Source: Diogma glabrata (lineage: Eukaryota > Arthropoda > Insecta > Diptera > Cylindrotomidae). Taken from it: a stretch of 64,000 nucleotides of DNA. The position numbers and the translations under genes were made by a program. Numbering within the stretch: the first letter of the stretch is position 1; every line of letters starts with the position of its first letter. The notes under the pieces were generated by a model, which was not told where the DNA came from, made no database searches, and was given only the letters and a program-made list of their open reading frames with translations. The stretch is from NCBI GenBank assembly GCA_963693315.1, contig OY856188.1:185539487-185603486 (forward strand). The letters run 5' to 3'. This document shows, one piece after another, positions 1 to 8,664 of this stretch.

Positions 1-124
1 TGCAATCGAATATATAGACGAAAGGCTTGATAAATTGCCTATAAAAACTGAATTGAAGTTGCCATATTTGAATTTAGTTTATAGGTGAAGAGGTAAGAAA
101 CGAAGGAGCGTGGAAAGGGCCACA
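1..124. other. Left edge, unassigned AT-rich DNA
   Basis: A short frame stays open on the plus strand from base 2 to a stop at 86-88 (about 28 codons). It could be the last piece of a coding region that begins outside the window, or it could be chance. I recognise no motif in it. No other structure is visible before the palindromic AT repeat that starts near 125. Confidence 0.3.
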
Positions 125-255
125 TATTGTATTATATTTAAGATAAACAACTGATTCAAAAATAAATATCAGAACCCGATATATATCGGATATATATCTG
201 ATATATATCGGATATTTTGATATTTATATAAATATCATGATATTTGCCAACCTTG
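125..255. repeat. hAT-like MITE end with ATATC palindromes (locus 1)
   Basis: The stretch holds overlapping GATATATATC palindromes and ends in TTGCCAACCTTG. Read on the minus strand this is CAAGGTTGGCAA, which resembles the CAGGGTTGGCAA ends common in hAT-family elements. Almost the same 130 bp recurs at 56,009-56,142, and a related end occurs at 53,299-53,309. Only one terminus is identifiable here, so this is a fragment or one end. The R1-like LINE begins directly after it. Confidence 0.5.
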
Positions 256-279
256 CGACGAAGTGGAAATGGTGAGGAC

Positions 280-1260
280 ATGACAGCACAACTGCCCTCG
301 CCGAAAAAAAGTAAAACGGCTAGAAAGGTCTTAAAAGAACCAAGATCAAGATCCGAGCAGAGCGTGATCAAGCCAACAGAACAGCAGGCCGAGCCCCCGA
401 ACCAAAACGTGCTCCCTGTGGAAACATCCGAAACCGAGTGGCAACACGTGAGAAGACGTAAAAGGAGGAGAAAAAAAACGCGTCCTGTTGAGCCTACGCG
501 AAACGAACCACGCAAACCTACGAAAAGAGCACCACGGTCGGATGCTTTAATAATATCTAGGTCCGGTGAAAAAAGTTATGCGCAAATGCTCAAAGAAATG
601 AAAGAGAACCCGGAACTAAAAGAGCTCGGGGATTGTGTCACCAAGATTAGGAAGACAGCTAAAGGCGAGCTGCTTCTTGAACTTAAAAAAGGCGAACACA
701 ATCAAAAGCTTAAAGAGCACGCAGAGCTAGCACTCAGAGACTCGGCGAGTGTTAGGTCGGTGTGCCAAGAAACTCTTATAGAGTGTCGCGACTTAGACGA
801 GATAACAACGAGAGAAGATATTTGCATTGCAATCCAGGCACAATTTCCTACAATTGGGTCTGTCCAAACAAATGCAATCAAATCGTTAAGGACATTACGA
901 GACGGGACTCAGACGGCACTAATCAGCCTCCCTGAACGATCAGCGCATGCGCTCGTTGCGTCTGGACACATCCGAATAGGATGGGTAAGATGCAGACTGC
1001 GCGAGCGAATCACTCCAACACGCTGTTTCAGATGCCTTGATTACGGTCATGTAGCAAGGCAATGTAAAAGTGATGTGGATCGAACGGGGATATGTTTTAG
1101 ATGCGGAGGAACAGGACATAAATCAAAAGGATGCAAAGAGCCCCCAAAATGTGCTCTTTGCCTGCCGGGAACCACAGGGACTAATGGGCATTCTACAGGA
1201 GGCAGTAGATGTCCAGCCTACAAAAGAGCGCTAAAGCCGACTTCTGCCCGTCATGGTTAA
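280..1260 (+). CDS. R1-clade LINE ORF1 (Gag-like, zinc knuckles)
   Basis: This is the RNA-binding protein of a non-LTR retrotransposon, expected to coat the element RNA for retrotransposition. The N-terminal third is very basic, with runs of R and K around residues 50-100. The C-terminus carries CCHC knuckles beginning CFRCLDYGHVARQC and CFRCGGTGHKSKGC, followed by a further CxxC. The frame is open upstream to 244, but the first ATG is at 280, and bases 244-255 belong to the neighbouring hAT-like terminus. The true start is therefore uncertain and the 5' UTR is probably missing. The stop at 1,258-1,260 overlaps the start of ORF2 in the sequence ATGGTTAA, an arrangement that allows coupled reinitiation. 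The order of knuckle ORF1 then EN-RT ORF2 is typical of the R1 clade. Confidence 0.85.
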   Translation: MTAQLPSPKKSKTARKVLKEPRSRSEQSVIKPTEQQAEPPNQNVLPVETSETEWQHVRRRKRRRKKTRPVEPTRNEPRKPTKRAPRSDALIISRSGEKSYAQMLKEMKENPELKELGDCVTKIRKTAKGELLLELKKGEHNQKLKEHAELALRDSASVRSVCQETLIECRDLDEITTREDICIAIQAQFPTIGSVQTNAIKSLRTLRDGTQTALISLPERSAHALVASGHIRIGWVRCRLRERITPTRCFRCLDYGHVARQCKSDVDRTGICFRCGGTGHKSKGCKEPPKCALCLPGTTGTNGHSTGGSRCPAYKRALKPTSARHG

Positions 1261-3526
1261 GTGTATCCAGATAAATCTTAACCACTGCGAGGCGGCACAG
1301 GACCTACTGACACAAACCGTTAGAGATCAGAAAGTGGACGTGGCATTGATTTGCGAACAATATCGAACCCCTGTTGGCGATGCGAACTGGGTTGAAGACA
1401 GGACGAGCAAAGCTGCTATCTGGACCTGCAATGCTCTCCCTTTTGAACGCAGATCTAGTCGTCAGCATGAGAGTTTTGTCTATGCCAAAATCAAAGGTGT
1501 CCACTTCTACAGCTGCTACATTCCTCCTAGCACCCCACTGGACGAATTCGAAGAGACACTTGACCGACTAGTAACAGACGTCAGAGGTAAATCACCCATC
1601 GTAATTGCGGGTGATTTTAACGCTTGGGCTGTTGAATGGGGAAGTAAACGTACTAACCCTAGAGGTAGGGCATTACTTGAGGCATTTGCCAGACTTGATC
1701 TGGTACTGCTCAACCATGGTACCACAGAGACATATAATAAAGGAGAAGCAAGTTCAATTATCGATATCACTTTTGCAAGTGGGACACTCTCGAGAGGAGC
1801 ACAATGGAGGGTGTCTGATTTGTATACGCATAGTGATCATCGTGCTATTATATTTGAAACCCAACCCCCACAGCGGTTTGAAAGGCGCCAAGTCAAGCGG
1901 AAGGCGCAGCAAAATGGGTGGAAGATCAAAGAGTTGGACACGGAGATGTTGGACTACATGGTTGAATGCATGCCAATACCGGAGAGTGGTGCCAAGATAG
2001 GAGCAGAATTTATTGCGAGATATCTTAAAAGCACCTGTGATGCATCTATGCCGCGTAAAAGCAACGGTAATGGACGGTCCCCAGTCTTCTGGTGGACCGA
2101 AAACATTGCCCGTCTGAGAAAAGAGTGCCTCAAACTCCGGAGGAAATGTACACGAAGGAGAAATCATGAGCACTATGAGCAGTTCCAAAATGATTTTCGC
2201 GAAAAGCGGAAAGAATTGCGGAAAGCAATTGCTAATAGTAAGAGCAGATCATTCCAGTGTCTTATAGATGAAGTTCAGAATAACCCATGGGGAAGTGCGT
2301 ACAAAATTGTGCTTACTAAACTCAAGGGTGTTCAATCAGCTGCACCAGTGTGCCCAGATATAATGGCTGAAATTGTGTCCGGCCTTTTTCCACACCACGT
2401 TGACTTCTCCCTACCTCGTGAGCTGCAAATTGACGAAAATTCAATTTCGGCTGTCACCACCGAAGAGGTCCTAAACGCGTTGCTCAGATTATCCGTTAAT
2501 AGCACGCCCGGTCTAGACGGCATCCCAAATATCGTCTTAAAAACAGCGATAAAGAAGAAGCCGAATGTATTCGAAAATATCTACACTGCGTGCCTAAAAG
2601 AAGGGATATTTCCTGAGGAATGGAAGCGCCAACGCCTTGTGCTTATACCGAAAGGTGACAAGCCACCAGAAGAACCCTCGTCCTACCGCCCACTGTGCAT
2701 GCTGGACACAACTGGAAAGATCTTTGAGAGAATTATTGGTACTCGACTTGAGCAACATACTGAAGGCGAGTGGGGCCTTTCTGACTGGCAGTTTGGTTTC
2801 AGAAAGAAGCGCTCTACCGTTGATGCAATATCTGCAGTATGTGAGATAGCGCATAAAGCTTTGAGTGGTAAAAGATGGCTAGAAGGTGATAAACAGTATT
2901 GTGCTGTTGTCACTCTGGATGTTAAAAACGCCTTTAACTCTGCCAACTGGAACCAAATCATGAGAGCCCTAGACGAACTGCATGTACCTGACTACCTGCT
3001 ACGTATAATAGCCAGCTACTTCACGGGAAGAACTCTGGTCTATGATACCGAAACAGGTCCTAAGAAGTACAATATAACAGGAGGAGTACCCCAAGGATCG
3101 GTCCTTGGACCCCTGCTGTGGAACATCATGTACGATGGTGTACTCAGAGTACGTGTGCCGGCACAAACAACGATTATCGGCTATGCAGATGACATTGCCA
3201 TAGTTGTCGTAGCCAAAAACCTTACGGACATTACGAGCAACTGTAACCAGACCATAACCAGCGTTAGAGCATGGCTGAACAGCAAAGGACTAGAGTTGGC
3301 CGATCACAAAACGGAAGCCGTACTAATGAGTAGCAGAAAAGTGGTGGAAAGTATCGATATCCATGTTGGTGGACAGATCATAAAATCTGGCCAGCACCTG
3401 AAGTATCTTGGAGTCGTTCTAGACCACAGACTCAACTTTAGAGACCACTTAATGTACGCTGGTGACAAAGCCAAACGAGTGGGGGCTGCTCTTGCAAGGC
3501 TAATGCCAAACAATTGGCGGCCCTAG
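1253..3526 (+). CDS. R1-clade LINE ORF2: AP endonuclease plus reverse transcriptase, frameshifted near its end
   Basis: The protein nicks target DNA and reverse-transcribes the element RNA at the nick. The N-terminal endonuclease (about residues 1-220) shows QINLNHCEAAQ, the acidic CEQ motif, GDFNA and SDH. The RT follows (about 400-720), with TPGLDGIP, FGFRKKRSTVDA, LDVKNAFNSANW, GVPQGSVLGP and the catalytic YADD box. The start ATG at 1,253 overlaps the ORF1 stop. The frame ends at 3,526, but recognisable R1-type sequence continues in another frame from about 3,505 to 3,706. That indicates a single-base length change near 3,510 in an AAC/AAT run. The C-terminal zinc-finger part seen in the copy near 44,200 is absent here, so this copy should not be autonomous. 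The clade assignment is from motif memory. Confidence 0.88.
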   Translation: MVKCIQINLNHCEAAQDLLTQTVRDQKVDVALICEQYRTPVGDANWVEDRTSKAAIWTCNALPFERRSSRQHESFVYAKIKGVHFYSCYIPPSTPLDEFEETLDRLVTDVRGKSPIVIAGDFNAWAVEWGSKRTNPRGRALLEAFARLDLVLLNHGTTETYNKGEASSIIDITFASGTLSRGAQWRVSDLYTHSDHRAIIFETQPPQRFERRQVKRKAQQNGWKIKELDTEMLDYMVECMPIPESGAKIGAEFIARYLKSTCDASMPRKSNGNGRSPVFWWTENIARLRKECLKLRRKCTRRRNHEHYEQFQNDFREKRKELRKAIANSKSRSFQCLIDEVQNNPWGSAYKIVLTKLKGVQSAAPVCPDIMAEIVSGLFPHHVDFSLPRELQIDENSISAVTTEEVLNALLRLSVNSTPGLDGIPNIVLKTAIKKKPNVFENIYTACLKEGIFPEEWKRQRLVLIPKGDKPPEEPSSYRPLCMLDTTGKIFERIIGTRLEQHTEGEWGLSDWQFGFRKKRSTVDAISAVCEIAHKALSGKRWLEGDKQYCAVVTLDVKNAFNSANWNQIMRALDELHVPDYLLRIIASYFTGRTLVYDTETGPKKYNITGGVPQGSVLGPLLWNIMYDGVLRVRVPAQTTIIGYADDIAIVVVAKNLTDITSNCNQTITSVRAWLNSKGLELADHKTEAVLMSSRKVVESIDIHVGGQIIKSGQHLKYLGVVLDHRLNFRDHLMYAGDKAKRVGAALARLMPNNWRP

Positions 3527-3706
3527 ACAACCGATCAGACAGCTTCTCGGTAGCGTTACCACATCAATATTGATGTATGCGGCACCCATATGGGCCTCAG
3601 CGGTGGAAACGCCATCTTATGTTAGACCTATCAAAACGGCCTACAGACTGACATCGTTGCGCATTTGCTGTGCTTTTCGCACGGTGTCTGACGAGGCTGT
3701 AAATTT
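3527..3706 (+). pseudogene. Out-of-frame continuation of R1-like ORF2
   Basis: After the stop at 3,526 the coding sequence continues in a shifted frame, with motifs such as MYAAPIWASAV and TVSDEAV. It matches the decayed copy at 43,855-43,960 up to GAGGCTGTAAATT and then diverges abruptly at about 3,706. The copy was therefore cut here, either by an insertion or by a deletion that removed its C-terminus and 3' UTR. Confidence 0.75.
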
Positions 3707-4290
3707 CTTTTGACACACTTGACAACATTTTTTTGGTAAACTTATAATGCAATAATCTACATTTTGGTCTCACATACCAACCCCGACCATCAAGATTTCT
3801 CCAAATTCAATGTTCCTACTCGTAATCACTTTAAAATTAAAATGAAAGTTTTTTAAGCAAAAAATATGCAAATTTCCTTGTTTTGACACACTTGACGATT
3901 TTTTTGACACAGTCCGGTACAGTTATCGAACACATCGTCCTTTCCGCTCTTCCCATTGAGTAAACCTATTGTAGAAAAAAAAATTTTTGAAATCCGTCCA
4001 GCGGTTTTCTAGATTTCGTAGGTTGTGACGGCCGGCAGACAGACATACATTTTTTTTTTTTGCTTTTTTAGAATCAGTAGGTCCTAAAACGTCGAGAAAT
4101 GCCAAAAAAAGTGGGGGTAAGAATTTCACTTTTAGCTCATGAATGTAATACTTAGGTCTTTCAGACCGAAGTAATCACTAAATAAATGTATGACGCAATA
4201 TTTTTAAATATGACAAAAAATCTCTATCAAAAAAAATCTATCACAAAAATCAAAATGATTTGCTTACCCAGAAGTCACAACGCAGAAGTA
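3707..4290. repeat. Unclassified repeat with duplicated TGACACACTTGAC and CAGACAGACA motif
   Basis: There is no gene here. TTTTGACACACTTGAC occurs twice, near 3,709 and 3,883. Around 3,995-4,055 a segment reads CGTCCAGCGGTTTT, then a CAGACAGACATACA tract, then a T run; similar segments are common in dispersed arthropod repeats. The segment begins exactly where the R1-like LINE stops matching its sister copy, so it may be the insertion that truncated it. I cannot define both ends. Confidence 0.4.
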
Positions 4291-4299
4291 TCGATATAT

Positions 4300-5141
4300 C
4301 GATATTTATTTATTTATTTATTTATTTATTTATTTTCATATGGATACAAAACAAGCAATAAAGCTCAAAAACATGCATCTCGGTTAAAATACAAAAGATT
4401 TAAAACGTTCTTAATCTCTAGTTACAAAAAAAAAAAATTACTAATAATTAAAATACAAAAAATGAACAAATAAGACAAAAAAATTTAAAAAGAAAATTAA
4501 AAGAAGAAAAATAAAAGCTAATATTTAAATCAGAAAAATTAAGTATTAATTATTTATATAATATCATTTATTCCCATTCAAAAAAACAAATATTCAGAAG
4601 GAATGTTCTTTAAATTTATCAAGAATATTATAGAATTGGTTGATGGATGAGCTATTAAGATCAAAATCTTGTCCAAAATTGATGATGAATTGATTCCAGC
4701 TGACCATAATCCGGTTAGAAGGCTGATGTAAACCAACATTAGTACGACAACGAGATATTTTAAAGGTGTGACTACTTCTTGACATAAAAGAAGGAACATA
4801 AAAATTGAGACTCTCAATACATGATGATGAATCAATAAGACCATTACAGCATTTATATACAAACTTCAGCTCACTTATGATCCTACGAAGATTGAGTGAA
4901 TTAAGATTTACCATCTGACAAGAAAGTTCATAATTAAATATACTATTTTCACAGTTCAACAGTCTCCTATAACACAGATACCTCATAAATTTCCTCTGAA
5001 CTCTTTCAATACTAGTAGAAAAAGTAGTGTACACAGGGGACCACACAACAGATGAGTACTCCAAAACAGGTCGTACAAGTGATTTATATAAACTCAGTAT
5101 AGCCTGTATATTATTAAACGCTTTACATGTTCTTATGAGAA
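4300..5141 (-). pseudogene. 5'-truncated Jockey-like LINE, C-terminus of RT with (AAAT)n tail
   Basis: On the minus strand a frame is open from about 5,141 to 4,594. It contains LVRPVLEYSSVVWSP followed by IERVQRKFMRYL, the conserved block just after the RT domain in Jockey/I-type LINEs. After the stop comes a non-coding stretch ending in an (AAAT)n tail, seen as (TTTA)n on the plus strand at 4,303-4,335. The 5' truncation plus simple-repeat tail is the usual product of incomplete target-primed reverse transcription. Both flanks are ATATCGAT-rich, so a target duplication is possible but cannot be fixed. Confidence 0.75.
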
Positions 5142-5204
5142 ATCCGATATATCAATTTTTCGATATATTGATATTTTATCATTCCGATATCATTATTCGA
5201 TATT

Positions 5205-6295
5205 TTTACTTCACCACAATTTTAAATTGTGTAAAATAATGCATCTATCGAGGGAAAAAAATCTTACATACCCTACATACCCCAAATTTTGTATTTTCTT
5301 TTGTTTTGGACCATCCTCTATCTAAATAGCCAAGAAAAAATTTGGTGCGCGTCTGTGTATGGGTGGGTGGGTGTGTGGAAGGGGTTGGTGGGTGTTTGAC
5401 CTTTCTGCATAGGATCTTGATTAAACTTTGGCAAATGAAACAGGTTCACTTGAAAATGGTAGATCTGGATTCATTTCAAATTTGGACAAAATGGCGGGGG
5501 GTCTCCCGAACACCTCTAAGTTTAAATCTTGAATAACTTCTGATCCCGCCTTATGATCTAATGGAAACTTGGTATATAAGGTTTTAGTACCCAATATTTC
5601 TGCATATCAACTTCCGGTTTGACACTTCCGGTTAAAGTTTTTTTTTTCAGGTATTTATCCCTACTGTAGCCTACAATTTCCGATCGATTGTCATGGAACG
5701 TTTGTAAAAGCTTTCAAGTAACATGAGAAAGATTTTATCAGCTTTTGGAGTACATTGGATAAAGGGTTTGGGGGTCCACCATACAACAGGTGTTTTTTTC
5801 CACTATGTTTTTTATGTTTGTTGGGAGCATACAACATTCGTTCGTGAATGAATTTTGATGACACTTTGGAAAAAGATGCAAATATGTATGGCAAGGTTGA
5901 TTAGTTTTTTAGCGATAGTGAACAAAGTGGTAGGGGTCCACCGAGCTCCTGTTTTTTGGGAGGCTAAAAAACATCTGTATCTGATAATCGAATTGGATGA
6001 AACTTGGTACATAAACATTTAGTACGGTTCACAACAGTTCTGCATCCCAACTTCCGGTTTGTCACTTCCGGTTAAAATTTTTTTTTACTTTTTCTCGTAC
6101 AACAGAATTTATGTTTGTTGGGATACTACTGCTCTCTTTAATATTTTTATAATTAGAACTACGCGAAATCTACAACATTGGTTAGCTTTTAATTAAAGTA
6201 TTTGATGGATATTTGCTTATTATATATCTAGAACACCATGTTTCCAGAGCTGTGGTGAAGTCAGTCTATGCATCAGCGTCGCAATATTAAAAAAA
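5205..6295 (-). repeat. CCGGAAGT-family repeat, copy A (inverted, near full length)
   Basis: This is a minus-strand copy of the family described at 13,584-15,420. One end, read on the minus strand, starts at the TTGCGACGCTGATGC block near 6,290. The other end is a small hairpin with CACAATT and AATTGTG arms near 5,210-5,230. In between it carries the paired CCGGAAGT motifs at about 5,610-5,640 and 6,050-6,080. The end near 5,205-5,370 matches the end of copy D at 57,170-57,312. No ORF is present. Confidence 0.65.
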
Positions 6296-6324
6296 TAAAA
6301 AATTTAATTTTGATCCAAATGATA

Positions 6325-6415
6325 AACGTCCATCAACACCTCAGAACGCTCGTTGTGGTGGGACCTAGGTCTTGAAAGGAGTGTGTTGTTTTGACACATA
6401 TTGTAATTCCTATTC
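6325..6415 (+). repeat. Short dispersed repeat SR-A, copy 1
   Basis: A stretch of about 90 bp starts CGTCCATCAACACC, contains GACCTAGGTCTTGAAAGG and ends GACACATATTGTAATTCC. Related copies are at 13,312-13,560, 17,701-17,792, 29,286-29,380 and 50,501-50,580. Here it abuts the CCGGAAGT family in the opposite relative orientation to that at 13,312, so it is a separate unit. Class unknown. Confidence 0.5.
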
Positions 6416-6419
6416 CATA

Positions 6420-7700
6420 ATTTTTAATAACAATCACGCTATTTTATGGCGAGTAAGCTTTATATGACTATGTTTTGCCGAAAAACCCTTGGACCTAGAT
6501 TGCAGACAAACGTAATGTTAAAGTCCATATTACTAATCACTATGCTGGGGCTGGCCACTTCAAAACAAATTAGAAAAAAATTCCGTAAAATAAAAATGAA
6601 CAGTAATTGATCATGAATATCCTTAAACTTGATAACAATTATTGTTTTAACTAACATAAATTCCAATCTGTGATAACTCACTGACAAAGCTGTCAATTTT
6701 TCAGTTTTTTTTCAAAATTACGACGAATTTTATGTTTGTTAGTGTATGCCAAACACAAGTTAAATGTAACCACAGCAATCATCGCAAACTCTTCATTCCA
6801 TTCCTTCCTTTTTTACACCGTGTTTTCTAGTTGTTCGTTTAACTTGCAAGCCATATCGATATGTATATTGAACGTAATTTACACATTTCTTCATACGAAT
6901 TACGAAAACAATGCTCAAACTCCATACACCAATACCACATCCGTAGGCCGTACAATAAAAAAATGTCGACACAAAAATTCAAATCTATAAAACTGTATTT
7001 CCAAATTTTTTACGAGATAAAAATAAATAAATTCTTAATTGTGTAATAAGATTAAATAAAACCAAGCCATTAAATATATTAAATATAATAAGTTAATTGA
7101 CCATAAAACTAAGGCAGTAAGAGGAACGAAATAATTATATGAGAAAATTAGGAATTTATTGGATCATAAAAAATCCAGATATTCTGTCACCTACCTAACT
7201 TATCATTACTTTAAAGCAGCCTGTTTTCAAATATCAATACAAGTACTTATTTCAAAATTCATATAACCTATTGGAAAAATTATTTATTTATTTATTTTCA
7301 GAAGCTCACCTAAGCAGTTTTATTTTCGCAACACATCTTAATTATCAGTTTCTTTTTATTATATCTCCAAGTGATATGAAGTCTTACCTAAAAATATAAA
7401 CAAAAGTACAATCAGTTTCGGTTTTTTTGTTCAAAATATAAAACAGCTTTTTTCTATGATAGAATATGAAAAGTCTATTTTCATCACGCTTAATGCCCTG
7501 TGAAAATGGGTTCTTTTTCCACTAGTGTAAAAAGAATAACAAATTGTAGTTGTTATGGTTTTTCATATAATTTTACAAAGTTTTTTAAGCAATTCGCAAC
7601 CATGTAAAAATAGAATATGAATTTTGAATGTTATGTTGTCGATTTCTAATTTTATAATTTATAGTAAATATCGATTATGTATACATATACTTATCATAGA
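6420..7700. other. AT-rich DNA without recognisable gene
   Basis: Only short chance frames are present. I see no protein motif, RNA gene or clear repeat boundary apart from short ATTT runs near 7,280. Confidence 0.4.
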
Positions 7701-7714
7701 AAAAAATGCATTTC

Positions 7715-8066
7715 CAACGCGAGATAAAAACTTTTTTCGTTCGTAAACATGTCTCACTCGACGCTAGCGCGTCTCGTGAACAAAACGCTGGCATATAGCA
7801 ACAATGAGATATCTTGAAAAGTGTATATTTGGAGATACATATCAAGCTTCAAAGTTTTCAAATGATTACCAAATTGTGATTTTTGCACAAAACAAAATTA
7901 ATTAATTTGGAATTTTTGAGATCAATTAAATTAATTTTTGTGCAAAAATCACATTTTGGTAATCATTTGAAAACTTTGAAGCTTGATATCTCCAAACATA
8001 CTTTTCAAGATATCTCATTGTTGCTCTATGCCAGCGAAATGTTTACTCACGAAAAAACAATGTTTT
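7715..8066. repeat. Long hairpin (MITE-like) with about 115-bp inner arms
   Basis: The inner arms run about 7,787-7,910 and 7,930-8,032. They read GCAACAATGAGATATCTTGA on the left and its complement TCAAGATATCTCATTGTTGC on the right. A weaker outer pair (GTAAACATG near 7,744 and its partner near 8,040) extends the fold. The arms carry only a few mismatches, so the unit is fairly young or conserved. There is no coding capacity and no clear target duplication. Confidence 0.7.
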
Positions 8067-8412
8067 TCGGCAAACGGCTGTAAAGTTCAACTTTACTGCG
8101 GCTAGGGAGTTAATTAAAGTCTTACTTTTTTTTTTGACGTATAATCAAAGCGGCTGCAAAAGTAACGCCATTTTTATTTTATTTTACGGAGGCAGTAAAG
8201 TAGTATTTGTTATTTTTTCAAACAAATTGTACTATGACAACAAAAAGTAAGAAATTGATTCTGATTGGATTATGAAATTTTAAATTATTGTATGTAACTA
8301 TGATAACAAAACATAACAAATAGTTTGATTGGATAATGAAATTTTGAATTGGAGCTTGATTCGATAAAAAATTTTATATTTTATTTTTATATTTATTTTT
8401 TTAATTTTATTT
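8067..8412. other. Intergenic DNA with short duplicated GATTGGATAATGAAATTTT-like motif
   Basis: Two similar 20-bp segments occur near 8,266 and 8,327. Otherwise this is AT-rich sequence leading into the 3' tail of the minus-strand LINE. No gene is seen. Confidence 0.35.
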
Positions 8413-8664
8413 TATAATAATAATAATAATCCTTTATTGACTTTAAATATTATAATACAGTTGTATACATTTAATAGTTTACTGAGATCAGCTTTTAATA
8501 GTAAGCTTTACAACAGATGAAATTAATTAGTATGAGTATTGCGAAAAATAAGTGAAAAAGAATGTTTATATTTTCAAATGCAGTTCAGTCTGCTTAGTAA
8601 CTAATAAAAAACTTATATTTACCTAACCTACTTAAATCTAAACTTAAAAGCTACGTTGCAAAAA

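Noticed and set aside
5342..5536. 64-codon frame with a GT-rich start
   Set aside because: It lies in a GT-rich patch and inverted-repeat family sequence, with no motif.
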